Positions 38,170 through 51,712 of a DNA stretch of 64,000 nt are shown here, in pieces. A program made the position numbers and the translations under genes. The notes beneath the pieces were generated by a model. The model searched no databases, had not been told where the DNA came from, and saw only the letters and a list, made by a program, of their open reading frames with translations. Origin of the DNA: Hippophae tibetana. Taxonomy: Eukaryota > Streptophyta > Magnoliopsida > Rosales > Elaeagnaceae. Where the stretch lies: assembly GCA_037013495.1 (NCBI GenBank), contig CM072810.1:77422449-77486448 (forward strand), written 5' to 3'. Position 1 is the first letter of the stretch. Each line of letters starts with the position of its first letter.

Positions 38170-41100
38170 TATACGATCTTCAATTTGGTATATTACAATA
38201 GCCGTTTCAATACACGAGTACAAGATTATCGTAGTGAATAGTGCGACACATATTTATTAATTTTTTTGTTGTCTTTTAAAATGTGAATAGTATCCATTTT
38301 ATTTTTCTTTCTCTTATATTTTTTAAAGAATATAGATTGAATGAAAACAATAATAAATAACCCTTTGTTGGCACCAATATCTTCATTACAGCTCTTTTGA
38401 ATAAAATCCAAAGTATGTAAAACGGAAATGGTGTGACAAAAACATTAAAACCTTGCTAAGTGATGTAAATAATGCCATTTGTGTTCAAAAATGAGGTTGC
38501 AAATCAAGGAATATTAATGTTGTGTTAGTCTATATAATCTGTGATTTGATATATTGTAATTCTTCTGTCGATAACAGAGTAAACAATTATCGTAGTTAAT
38601 AGTTGGAAGTCATATTTATCAAATGTTTTGTTGTTTTCGAAAATGTGAGCAATATTCCCTTCTTTTTCTCTTCTCTTATATTTTTTAAAGAATAGAGACT
38701 GATTGAATAAATTAATAAATAACCATTGGTCGGAACCAATTTAATCTTTATAGCACTTTTGAATAAAACCGAAAGGAAGTAAAATGGAAATGTTGCAACA
38801 AAACGTTTAAACCCTATTTAAGTGACCTAATCGATGGAATTTGTGGACAAAAATGAGTTTCCAAAGCAAGGAAAATTAATATTGTGTGAATCTATACGAT
38901 CTTCAATTTGATATATTATAATAGCCGTTTCAATACACGAGTACAAGATTATCGTAGTGAATAGTTGCGACACATATTTATTAATTTATTTGTTGTCTTT
39001 GAAAATGTGAATAGTATCCATTTTATTTTTCTTTCTCTTATATTTTTTAAAGAATATAGATTGAATGAAAAGAATAATAAATAACCCTTTGTTGGCACCA
39101 ATATCTTCATTACAGCTGTTTTGAATAAAATTTAAAGTATGTAAAATGGAAATGGTGTGACTAAAACATTAAAACCTTGCTAAGTGATGTAAATGATGCC
39201 ATTTGTGTTCCAAAATGAGGTTCCTAATCAAGGAATATTAATATTGTGTTAGTCTATACAATCTATGATTTGATATATTGTAATTCTTCTGTCGATAATA
39301 GAGTAAACAATTATCGTAGTTAATAGTTGGAAGTGATATTTATCAAATGTTTTGTTGTTTTCGAAAATGTGAGCAATATTCCCTTCTTTTTCTCTTCTCT
39401 TATATTTTTTAAAGAATAGAGACTGATTGAATAAATTAATAAATAACACTTGGTCGGAACCAATTTCTTCTTTATAGCCCTTTGAATAAAACCGAAAGGA
39501 AGTAAAATGGAATGTTGAAACAAAACGTTTAAACCCTATTTAAGTGAGGTAAACGATGGAATTTGTGTACAAAAATGAGTTTCCAAAGCAAGGAAAATTA
39601 ATATTGTGTGAATCTATACGATCTTCAATTTGGTATATTACAATAGCCGTTTCAATACACGAGTACAAGATTATCGTAGTGAATAGTTGCGACACATATT
39701 TATTAATTTATTTGTTGTCTTTGAAAATGTGAATAGTATCCATTTTATTTTTCTTTCTCTTATATTTTTTAAAGAATATAGATTGAATGAAAAAAATAAT
39801 AAATAACCCTTTGTTGGCACCAATATATTCATTACAGCTCTTTTGAATAAAATTTAAAGTATGTAAAATGGAAATGGTGTGACAAAAACATTAAAACCTT
39901 GCCAAGTGATGTAAATGATGCCATTTGTTTTCAAAAATGAGGTTCCAAATCAAGGAATATTAATATTGTGTTAGTCTATACAATCTATGATTTGATATAT
40001 TGTAATTCTTCTATCGATAACTGAGTAAACAATTATCGTAGGTAATAGTTGGACCTCATATTTATCAAATATTTTGGTGTTTTTTAAAATGTGAGCAGTA
40101 TTCCCTTCTTTTTTCGTCTCTTATCTTTTTTAAAGAATATAGATTGATAGAATAAATTAATAAATAACCCCTATTCAGAACCAATATCTACTTTATAGTA
40201 CTTTTGAATAAAACCGAAAGTAAGTAAAATGGAAATCTTGCAACAAAACGTTTAAACACCATTTAAGTGACGTAAACGATGGAATTTGTGTACAAAATTG
40301 AGTTTCCAAAGGAAGGAAAATTAATATTGTGTGAATCTTTAAGATCTTCAATTTGATATATTACAATAGCCGTTTCAATACACGAGTACAAGATTATCGT
40401 AGTGAATAGCTGCGACATATATTTATTAATTTTTTTGTTGTCTCTGAAAATGTGAATAGTATCCATTTTATTTTACTTTCTCTTATATTTTTTTAAAAAA
40501 TATAGATTGAATGAAAACAATAATAAATAACCCTTTGTTGGCACCAATATCTTCATTATAGCTCTTTTGAATAAAATGCAAAGTATGTAAAACGGAAATG
40601 GTGTGACAAACACATTAAAACCTTGCTAAGTGATGTAAATGATGCCATTTGTGTTAAAAAATGAGGTTCCAAATCAAGGAATATTAATATTGTGTTAGTC
40701 TATACAATCTATGATTTTATATATTGTAATTCTTCTGTCGATAACAGAGTAAACAATTATCGTAGTTATACTTGGAAGTCATATTTATCAAATGTTTTGT
40801 TGTTTTCGAAAATGTGAGCAATATTCCCTTCTTTTTCTCTTCTCTTATATTTTTTAAAGAATAGAGATTGATTGAATAAATTAATAAATAACCCTTGGTC
40901 GGAACCAATTTCTTCTTTATATCTCTTTTGAATAAAACCGAAAGGAAGTAAAATGGAAATGTTGCAACAAAACGTTTAAACCCTATTTAAGTGACCTAAA
41001 CGATGGAATTTATGGACAAAAATGAGTTTCCAAAGCAAGGAAAATTAATATTGTGTGAATCTATACGATCTTCAATTTGGTATATTGCAATAGCCGTTTC

Positions 41101-44100
41101 AATACACGAGTACAAGATTATCGTAGTGAATAGTTGCGACACATATTTATTAATTTATTTGTTGTCTTGGAAAATGTGAATAGTATCCATTTTATTTTTC
41201 TTTCTCTTATATTTTTTAAAGAATATAGATTGAATGAAAAAAATAATAAATAACCCTTTGTTGGCACCAATATATTCATTACAGCTCTTTTGAATAAAAT
41301 TTAAAGTATGTAAAACGGAAATGGTGTGACAAAAACATTAAAACCTTGCCAAGTGATGTAAATGATGCCATTTGTGTTCAAAAATGAGGTTCCAAATCAA
41401 GGAATATTAATATTGTGTTAGTCTATACAATCTATGATTTGATATATTGTAATTCTTCTGTCGATAATAGAGTAAACAATTATCGTAGTTAATAGTTGGA
41501 AGTCATATTTATCAAATGTTTTGTTGTTTTCGAAAATGTGAGCAATATTCCCTTCTTTTTCTCTTCTCTTATATTTTTTAAACAATAGAGACTCATTGAA
41601 TAAATTAATAAATAACTCTTGGTCGGAACCAATTTCTTCTTTATTGCCCTTTGAATAAAACCGAAAGGAAGTAAAATGGAATGTTTAAACAAAACGTTTA
41701 AACCTTATTTAAGTGAGGTAAACGATGGAATTTGTGTACAAAAATGAGTTTCCAAAGCAAGGAAAATTAATATTGTGTGAATCTATACGATCTTCAATTT
41801 GGTATATTACAATAGCCGTTTCAATACACGAGTACAAGATTATCGTAGTGAATAGTTGCGACACATATTTATTAATTTATTTGTTGTCTTCGAAAATGTG
41901 AATAGTATCCATTTTATTTTTCTTTCTCTTATATTTTTTAAAGAATATAGATTGAATGAAAAAAATAATAAATAACCCTTTGTTGGCACCAATATATTCA
42001 TTACAGCTCTTTTGAATAAAATTTAAAGTATGTAAAACGGAAATGGTGTGACAAAAACATTAAAACCTTGCCAAGTGATGTAAATGATGCCATTTGTGTT
42101 CAAAAATGAGGTTCCAAATCAAGGAATATTAATATTGTGTTAGTCTATACAATCTGTGATTTGATATATTGTAATTCCTCTATCGATAACTGAGTAAACA
42201 TTTATCGTAGGTAATAGTTGGACCTCATATTTATCAAATATTTTGGTGTTTTTTAAAATGTGAGCAGTATTCCCTTCTTTTTTCGTCTCTTATCTTTTTT
42301 AAAGAATATAGATTGATAGAATAAATTAATAAATAACCCCTATTCAGAACCAATATCTACTTTATAGTTCTTTTGAATAAAACCGAAAGTAAGTAAAATG
42401 GAAATGTTGCAACAAAACGTTTAAACACCATTTAAGTGACGTAAACGATGGAATTTGTGTACAAAATTGAGTTTCCAAAAAAAGAAAAATTAATATTGTG
42501 TGAATCTTTAAGATCTTCAATTTGATATATTACAATAGCCGTTTCAATACACGAGTACAAGATTATCGTAGTGAATAGTTGCGACACATATTTATTAATT
42601 TATTTGTTGTCTTTGAAAATGTGAATAGTATCCATTTTATTTTTCTTTCTCTTATATTTTTTAAAGAATATAGATTGAATGAAAAAAATAATAAATAACC
42701 CTGGGTGGGAACCAATATCTTCATTACAGCCCTTTTGAATAAAATCCAAAGTATGTAAAACGGAAATGGTGTGACAAACACATTAAAACCTTGCTAAGTG
42801 ATGTAAATGATGCCATTTGTGTTCAAAAATGAGGTTCCAAATCAAGGAATATTAATATTGTGTTAGTCTATACAATATATGATTTGATATATTGTAATTC
42901 TTCTGTCGATAATAGAGTAAACAATTATCGTAGTTAATAGTTGGAAGTCATATTTATCAAGTGTTTTGTTGTTTTCGAAAATGTGAGCAATATTCCCTTC
43001 TTTTTCTCTTCTCTTATATTTTTTAAAGAATAGAGATTGATTGAATAAATTAATAAATAACCCTTGGTCGGAACGAATTTCTTCTTTATAGCCCTTTGAA
43101 TAAAACCGAAAGGAAGTAAAATGGAATGTTGAAACAAAACGTTTAAACCCTATTTAAGTGAGGTAAACGATGGAATTTGTGTACAAAAATGAGTTTCCAA
43201 AGCAAGGAAAATTAATATTGTGTGAATCTATACAATCTTCAATTTGGTATATTACAATAGCCGTTTCAATACACGAGTACAAGATTATCGTAGTGAATAG
43301 TTGCGACACATATTTATTAATTTATTTGTTGTCTTTGAAAATGTGAATAGTATCCTTTTTATTTTTCTTTCTCTTATATTTTTTAAAGAATATAGATTAA
43401 ATGAAAACAATAATAAATAACCCTTTGTTGGCACCATTATCATCATTACAGCTCTTTTGAATAAAATACAAAGTATGTAAAACGGAAATGGTGTGACAAA
43501 CACATTAAAACCTTGCCAAGTGATGTAAATGATGCCATTTGTGTTCAAAAATGAGGTTCCAAATCAAGGAATATTAATATTGTGTTAGTCTATACAATCT
43601 GTGATTTGATATATTGTAATTCTTCTGTCGATAACTGAGTAAACAATTATCGTAGTTAATAGTTGGACCACATATTTATCAAATGTTTTGTTGTTTTTTA
43701 AAATGTGAGTAGTATTTCCTTCTTTTTTCTTCTCTTATCTTTTTTAAAGAATAGAGATTGATTGAATAAATTAATAAATAACCCCTATTCATAACCAATA
43801 TCTACTTTATAGTTCTTTTGAATAAAACCGAAAGCAAGTAAAATAGAAATGTTGCAACAAAACGGTTAAACCTTATTTAAGTGACGTAAACGATGGAATT
43901 TGTGTACAAAAATGAGTTTCCAAAGCAAGGAAAATTAATATTGTGTGAATCTATAAGATCTTCAATTTGATATATTACAATAGCCGTTTCAATACACGAG
44001 TACAAGATTATCGTAGTGAATAGTAGCGATATATATTTATTAATTTTTTTGTTGTCTTTGAAAATGTGAATAGTATCCATTTTATTTTTCTTTATCTTAT

Positions 44101-45868
44101 ATTTTTTAAAAGAATATAGATTGAATGAAAACAATAATAAAAAACCCTTTGTTGGCCCCAATATCTTCATTACAGCTCTTTTGAATAAAATCCAAAGTAT
44201 GTACAACGGAAATGGTGTGACAAACACATTAAAACCTTGCTAAGTGATGTAAATGATGCCATTTGTGTTAAAAAATGAGGTTCCAAATCCTGGAATATTA
44301 ATATTGTGTTAGTCTATACAATCTATGATTTGATATATTGTAATTCTTCTGTCGATAACAGAGTAAACAATTATCGTAGTTAATACTTGGAAGTCATATT
44401 TATCAAATGTTATGTTGTTTTCGAAAATGTGAGCAATATTCCCTTCTTTTTCTCTTCTCTTATATTTTTTAAAGAATAGAGATTGATTGAATAAATTAAT
44501 AAATAACCCTTGGTCGGAACCAATTTAATCTTTATAGCACTTTTGAATAAAACCGAAAGGAAGTAAAATGGAAATGTTGCAACAAAACGTTTAAACCCTA
44601 TTTAAGTGACCTAAACGATGGAATTTGTGGACAAAAATGAGTTTCCAAAGCAAGGAAAATTAATATTGTGTGAATATATACGATCTTCAATTTGATATAT
44701 TATAATAGCCATTTCAATACACGAGTACAAGATTATCGTAGTGAATAGTTGCGACACATATTTATTAATTTATTTGTTGTCTTTGAAAATGTGAATAGTA
44801 TCCATTTTATTTTTCTTTTTCTTATATTTTTGAAAGGATATAGATTGAATGAAAAAAATAATAAATACCCCTAGGTGGGCACCAATATCTTCATTACAGC
44901 TCTTTTGAATAAAATCCAAAGTATATAAAACGGAAATGGTGTGACAAACACATTAAAACCTTGCTAAGTTATGTAAATGATGCCATTTGTGTTCCAAAAT
45001 GAGGTTCCAAATCAAGGAATATTAATATTGTGTTAGTCTATACAATCTATGATTTGATATATTGTAATTCTTCTATCGATAATAGAGTAAACAATTATCG
45101 TAGTTAATAGTTGGAAGTCATATTTATCAAATGTTTTGTTGTTTTCGAAAATGTGAGCAATATTCCCTTCTTTTTCTCTTCTCTTATATTTTTTAAAGAA
45201 TAGAGATTGATTGAATAAATTAATAAATAACCCTTGGTCGGAACCAATTTCTTCTTTATAGCCCTTTGAATAAAACCGAAAGAAAGTAAAATGGAATGTT
45301 GATACAAAACATTTAAACCCTATTTAAGTGACGTAAACGATGGAATTTGTGTACAAAAATGAGTTTCCAAAGCAAGGAAAATTAATATTGTGTGAATCTA
45401 TACGATCTTCAATTTGATGTATTACAATAGCCGTTTCAATACACGAGTACAAGATTATCGTAGTGAATAGTTGCGACATATATTTATTAATTTTTTTGTT
45501 GTCTTTTAAAATGTGAATAGTATCCATTTTATTTTTCTTTCTCTTATATTTTTTAAAGGATATAGATTGAATGAAAAAAATAATAAATACCCCTAGGTGG
45601 GCACCAATATCTTCATTACAGCTCTTTAGAATAAAATCCAAAGTATGTAAAACGGAAATTGTCTGACAAACACATTAAAACCTTGCCAAGTGATGTAAAT
45701 GATGCCATTTGTGTCCAAAAATGTGGTTCCAAATCAAGGAATATTAATATTGTGTTAGTCTATACAATCTGTGATTTGATATATTGTAATTCTTCTGTCG
45801 ATAACAGAGTAAACAATTATCGTAGTTAATAGTTGGAAGTCATATTTATCAAATGTTTTGTTGTTTTC

Positions 45869-48760
45869 GAAAATGTGAGCAATATTCCCTTCTTTTTCTC
45901 TTCTCTTATATTTTTTAAAGAATAGAGAGTGATTGAATAAATTAATAAATAACCCTTGGTCGGAACCAATTTCTTCTTTATAGCACTTTTGAATAAAACC
46001 GAAAGGAAGTAAAATGCAATGTTGAAACAAAACGTTTAAACCCTATTTTAGTGACGTAAACGATGGAATTTGTGTACAAAAATGAGTTTCCAAAGCAAGG
46101 AAAATTAATATTGTGTGAATCTATACGATCTTCAATTTGATATATTACAATAGCCGTTTCAATACAGGAGTACAAGATTATCGTAGTGAATAGTTGCGAC
46201 ATATATTTATTAATATTTTTGTTGTCTTTGAAAATGTGAATAGTATCCATTTTATTTTTCTTTCTCTTATATTTTTTAAAGAATATAGATTGAATGAAAA
46301 CAATAATAAATAACCCTTTCTTGGCACCAATATCTTCATTATAGCTCTTTTGAATAAAATCCAAGGTATGTAAAACGGAAATGGTGTGACAAACACATTA
46401 AAACCTTACGTAGTGATGTAAATGATGCTATTTGTGTTCAAAAATGAGGTTCCAAATCAAGGAATATTAATATTGTGTTAGTCTATACAATCTATGATTT
46501 GATATATTGTAATTCTTCTGTCGATAACAGAGTAAACAATTATCGTAGTTAATAGTTGGAAGTCATATTTATCAAATGTTTTGTTGTTTTTGAAAATGTG
46601 AGCAATATTCCCTTCTTTTTCTCTTCTCTTATATTTTTTAAAGAATAGAGAGTGATTGAATAAATTAATAAATAACCCTTGGTCGGAACCAATTTCTTCT
46701 TTATAGCACTTTTGAATAAAACCGAAAGGAAGTAAAATGCAATGTTGAAACAAAACGTTTAAACCCTATTGAAGTGACGTAAACGATGGAATTTGTGTAC
46801 AAAAATAAGTTTCCAAAGCATGGAAAATTAATATTGTGTGAATCTATACGATCTTCAATTTGATATATTACAATAGCTGTTTCAATACACGAGTACAAGA
46901 TTATCGTAGTGAATAGTTGCGAGATATATTTATTAATTTTTTTGTTGTCTTTGAAAATGTGAAAAGTATCCATTTTATTTTTCTTTCTCTTATATTTTTG
47001 AAAGGATATAGATTGAATGAAAAAAATAATAAATAACCCTTTGTTGGCACCAATATCTTCATTATAGCTCTTTTGAATAAAATCCAAGGTATGTAAAACG
47101 GAAATGGTTTGACAAACACATTAAAACCTTACATAGTGATGTAAATGATGCCATTTTTGTTCAAAAATGAGGTTCCAAATCAAGGAATATTAATATTGTG
47201 TTAGTCTATACAATCTATGATTTGATATATTGTAATTCTTATGTCGATAACAGAGTAAACAATTATCGTAGTTAATAGTTGGAAGTCATATTTATCAAAT
47301 GTTTTGTTGTTTTTGAAAATGTGAGCAATATTCCCTTCTTTTTCTCTTCTCTTATATTTTTTAAAGAATAGAGAGTGATTGAATAAATTAATAAATAACC
47401 CTTGGTCGGAACCAATTTCTTCTTTATAGCACTTTTGAATAAAACCGAAAGGAAGTAAAATGCAATGTTGAAACAAAACGTTTAAACCCTATTTTAGTGA
47501 CGTAAACGATGGAATTTGTGTACAAAAATGAGTTTCCAAAGCAAGGAAAATTAATATTGTGTGAATCTATACGATCTTCAATTTGATATATTACAATAGC
47601 CGTTTCAATACAGGAGTACAAGATTATCGTAGTGAATAGTTGCGACATATATTTATTAATATTTTTGTTGTCTTTGAAAATGTGAATAGTATCCATTTTA
47701 TTTTTCTTTCTCTTATATTTTTTAAAGAATATAGATTGAATGAAAACAATAATAAATAACCCTTTCTTGGCACCAATATCTTCATTATAGCTCTTTTGAA
47801 TAAAATCCAAGGTATGTAAAACGGAAATGGTGTGACAAACACATTAAAACCTTACGTAGTGATGTAAATGATGCTATTTGTGTTCAAAAATGAGGTTCCA
47901 AATCAAGGAATATTAATATTGTGTTAGTCTATACAATCTATGATTTGATATATTGTAATTCTTCTGTCGATAACAGAGTAAACAATTATCGTAGTTAATA
48001 GTTGGAAGTCATATTTATCAAATGTTTTGTTGTTTTTGAAAATGTGAGCAATATTCCCTTCTTTTTCTCTTCTCTTATATTTTTTAAAGAATAGAGAGTG
48101 ATTGAATAAATTAATAAATAACCCTTGGTCGGAACCAATTTCTTCTTTATAGCACTTTTGAATAAAACCGAAAGGAAGTAAAATGCAATGTTGAAACAAA
48201 ACGTTTAAACCCTATTGAAGTGACGTAAACGATGGAATTTGTGTACAAAAATAAGTTTCCAAAGCATGGAAAATTAATATTGTGTGAATCTATACGATCT
48301 TCAATTTGATATATTACAATAGCTGTTTCAATACACGAGTACAAGATTATCGTAGTGAATAGTTGCGAGATATATTTATTAATTTTTTTGTTGTCTTTGA
48401 AAATGTGAAAAGTATCCATTTTATTTTTCTTTCTCTTATATTTTTGAAAGGATATAGATTGAATGAAAAAAATAATAAATAACCCTTTGTTGGCACCAAT
48501 ATCTTCATTATAGCTCTTTTGAATAAAATCCAAGGTATGTAAAACGGAAATGGTTTGACAAACACATTAAAACCTTACATAGTGATGTAAATGATGCCAT
48601 TTTTGTTCAAAAATGAGGTTCCAAATCAAGGAATATTAATATTGTGTTAGTCTATACAATCTATGATTTGATATATTGTAATTCTTATGTCGATAACAGA
48701 GTAAACAATTATCGTAGTTAATAGTTGGAAGTCATATTTATCAAATGTTTTGTTGTTTTT
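45869..48760. repeat. 1446-bp (two-dimer) tandem duplication private to copy 2
   Basis: Bases 45869-47314 are repeated at 47315-48760. Copy 1 has a single version (from about 30.69 kb). Markers doubled here include ctattttagtgacg (near 46045/47491), aaaaataagtttcc (near 46801/48247) and cgagatatat (near 46920/48366). The crossover lies between 47314, where tttttg still matches the right-hand parent, and 47349, where ctcttCtctta matches the left-hand parent, within 34 bp. The result is a chimeric B unit. Confidence 0.88.
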
Positions 48761-50699
48761 GAAAATGTGAGCAATATTCCCTTCTTTTTCTCTTGTCTTA
48801 TATTTTTTAAAGAATAGAGAGTGATTGAATAAATTAATAAATAACCCTTGGTCGGAACCAATTTCTTCTTTATAGCACTTTTGAATAAAACCGAAAGGAA
48901 GTAAAATGCAATGTTGTAAGAAAACGTTTAAACCCTATTTAAGTGACGTAAACGATGGAATTTGTGTACAAAAATGAGTTTCCAAAGCAAGGAAAATTAA
49001 TATTGTGTGAATCTATACGATCTTCAATTTGATATATTACAATAGCCGTTTCAATACAGGAGTACAAGATTATCGTAGTGAATAGTTGCGACATATATTT
49101 ATTAATTTTTTTGTTGTCTTTGAAAATGTGAATAGTATCCATTTTATTTTTCTTTCTCTTATATTTTTTAAAGAATATATATTGAATGAAAACAATAATA
49201 AATAACCCTTTCTTGGCACCAATATCTTAATTATAGCTCTTTTGAATAAAATCCAAGGTATGTAAAACGGAAATGGTGTGACAAACACATTAAAACCTTA
49301 CGTAGTGATGTAAATGATGCCATTTGTGTTCAAAAATGAGGTTCCAAATCAAGGAATATTAATATTGTGTTAGTCTATACAATCTGTGATTTGATATATT
49401 GTAATTCTTCTGTCGATAACAGAGTAAACAATTATCGTAGTTAATAGTTGGAAGTCATATTTATCAAATGTTTTGTTGTTTTCGAAAATGTGAGCAATAT
49501 TCCCTTCTTTTTCTCTTCTCTTATATTTTTTAAAGAATAGAGATTGATTGAATAAATTAATAAATAACCCTTGGTCGGAACCAATTTCTTCTTTATAGCC
49601 CTTTGAATAAAACCGAAAGAAAGTAAAATGGAATGTTGATACAAAACATTTAAACCCTATTTAAGTGACGTAAACGATGGAATTTGTGTACAAAAATGAG
49701 TTTCCAAAGCAAGGAAAATTAATATTGTGTGAATCTATACGATCTTCAATTTGATGTATTACAATAGCCATTTCAATACACGAGTACAAGATTATCGTAG
49801 TGAATAGTTGCGACATATATTTATTAATTTTTTTGTTCTCTTTTAAAATGTGAATAGTATCCATTTTATTTTTCTTTCTCTTATATTTTTTAAAGGATAT
49901 AGATTGAATGAAAAAAATAATAAATACCCCTAGGTGGGCACCAATATCTTCATTACAGCTCTTTAGAATAAAATCCAAAGTATGTAAAACGGAAATTGTG
50001 TGACAAACACATTAAAACCTTGCCAAGTGATGTAAATGATGCCATTTGTGTCCAAAAATGTGGTTCCAAATCAAGGAATATTAATATTGTGTTAGTCTAT
50101 ACAATCTGTGATTTGATATATTGTAATTCTTCTGTCGATAACAGAGTAAACAATTATCGTAGTTAATAGTTGGAAGTCATATTTATCAAATGTTTTGTTG
50201 TTTTTGAAAATGTGAGCAATATTCCCTTCTTTTTCTCTTCTCTTATATTTTTTAAAGAATAGAGAGTGATTGAATAAATTAATAAATAACCCTTGGTCGG
50301 AACCAATTTCTTCTTTATAGCACTTTTGAATAAAACCGAAAGGAAGTAAAATGCAATGTTGAAACAAAACGTTTAAACCCTATTTAAGTGACGTAAACGA
50401 TGGAATTTGTGTACAAAAATGAGTTTCCAAAGCAAGGAAAATTAATATTGTGTGAATCTATACGATCTTCAATTTGATATATTACAATAGCCGTTTCAAT
50501 ACAGGAGTACGAGATTATCGTAGTGAATAGTTGCGACATATATTTATTAATTTTTTTGTTGTCTTTGAAAATGTGAATAGTATCCATTTTATTTTTCTTT
50601 CTCTTATATTTTTTAAAGAATATAGATTGAATGAAAACAATAATAAATAACCCTTTCTTGGCACCAATATCTTCATTATAGCTCTTTTGAATAAAATCC

Positions 50700-50992
50700 A
50701 AGGTATGTAAAACGGAAATGGTGTGACAAACACATTAAAACCTTACGTAGTGATGTAAATGATGCCATTTGTGTTCAAAAATGAGGTTCCAAATCAAGGA
50801 ATATTAATATTGTGTTAGTCTATACAATCTATGATTTGATATATTGTAATTCTTCTATCGATAACAGAGTAAACAATTATCGTAGTTAATAGTTGGAAGT
50901 CATATTTATCAAATGTTTTGTTGTTTTTGAAAATGTGAGCAATATTCCCTTATTTTTCTCTTCTCTTATATTTTTTAAAGAATAGAGATTGA
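50700..50992. other. Junction of a one-dimer deletion in copy 2
   Basis: Copy 1 has three successive similar dimers (from about 33.47, 34.19 and 34.92 kb); copy 2 has two (50.09 and 50.82 kb). Left of this interval copy 2 keeps the first dimer's features (aatacaggagtacgag, gaataaaatcc). Right of it, it has the third dimer's agagattgattg and gaagaaaaccg. The middle dimer's private tataggagtacgag and gaaaaaaatcc are missing. The shift to copy 1 changes from 16,622 to 15,899, a loss of 723 bp. Confidence 0.8.
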
Positions 50993-51407
50993 TTGAATAA
51001 ATTAATAAATAACCCTTGGTCGGAACCAATTTCTTCTTTATAGCACTTTTGAAGAAAACCGAAAGGAAGTAAAATACAATGTTGAAACAAAACGTTTAAA
51101 CCCTATTGAAGTGACGTAACCGATGGAATTTGTGTAGAAAAATGAGTTTCCAAAGCATGGAAAATTAATATTGTGTGAATCTATACGATCTTCAATTTGA
51201 TATATTACAATAGCTGTTTCAATACACGAGTATAAGATTATCGTAGTGAATAGTTGCGACATATATTTATTAATTTTTTTGTTGTCTTTGAAAATGTGAA
51301 TAGTATCCATTTTATTTTTCTTTCTCTTATATTTTTTAAAGGATATAGATTAAATGAAAAAAATAATAAATACCCCTAGGTGGGCACCAATATCTTCATT
51401 ACAGCTC

Positions 51408-51712
51408 TTTTGAATAAAATCCAAAGTATGTAAAACGGAAATGGTGTGACAAACACATTAAAATCTTGCTAAGTGATGTAAATGATGCCATTTGTGTTCA
51501 AAAATGAGGTTCCAAATCAAGGAATATTAATATTTTGTTAGTCTATACAATCTATGATTTGATATATTGTAATTCTTCTGTCGATAACAGAGTAAACAAT
51601 TATCGTAGTTAATAGTTGGAAGTCATATTTATCAAATGTTTTGTTGTTTTTGAAAATGTGAGCAATATTCCCTTCTTTTTCTCTTCTCTTATATTTTTTA
51701 AAGAATAGAGAG
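51408..51712. repeat. Short link between the 15-kb block and the 2890-bp repeat
   Basis: This is the right part of an A3 unit (with aaaatCttgctaag near 51460 and attTtgttag near 51534) and the start of a B1 unit. The same aaaatCttgc form recurs near 52905, so this A unit is related to the A3 unit at about 52.75 kb. Confidence 0.65.

Larger units (their letters stand above)
35509..51407. repeat. 15,899-bp tandem segmental duplication, copy 2 (22 dimers)
   Basis: Copy 2 follows copy 1 directly. The junction lies in 35509-35521 (ttttgaataaaat): left of it the sequence matches the block's right end (also at 51395-51407), right of it the block's left end (20333 on). Up to about 45.9 kb the shift is a constant 15,176 bp. 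A 1446-bp gain then makes it 16,622, and a loss of one dimer brings it to 15,899, so copy 2 is one dimer longer. One 316-bp stretch was replaced by another unit's sequence. After 51420 the sequence leaves the block (aaaatCCaaag instead of aaaatTTaaag). Confidence 0.92.

Noticed and set aside
20333-51407. The 15-kb duplication as a pure assembly error
   Set aside because: Not excluded, but scattered single-base differences, a conversion tract, a 1446-bp gain and a 723-bp loss between copies are hard to explain by simple duplicate assembly of the same reads.
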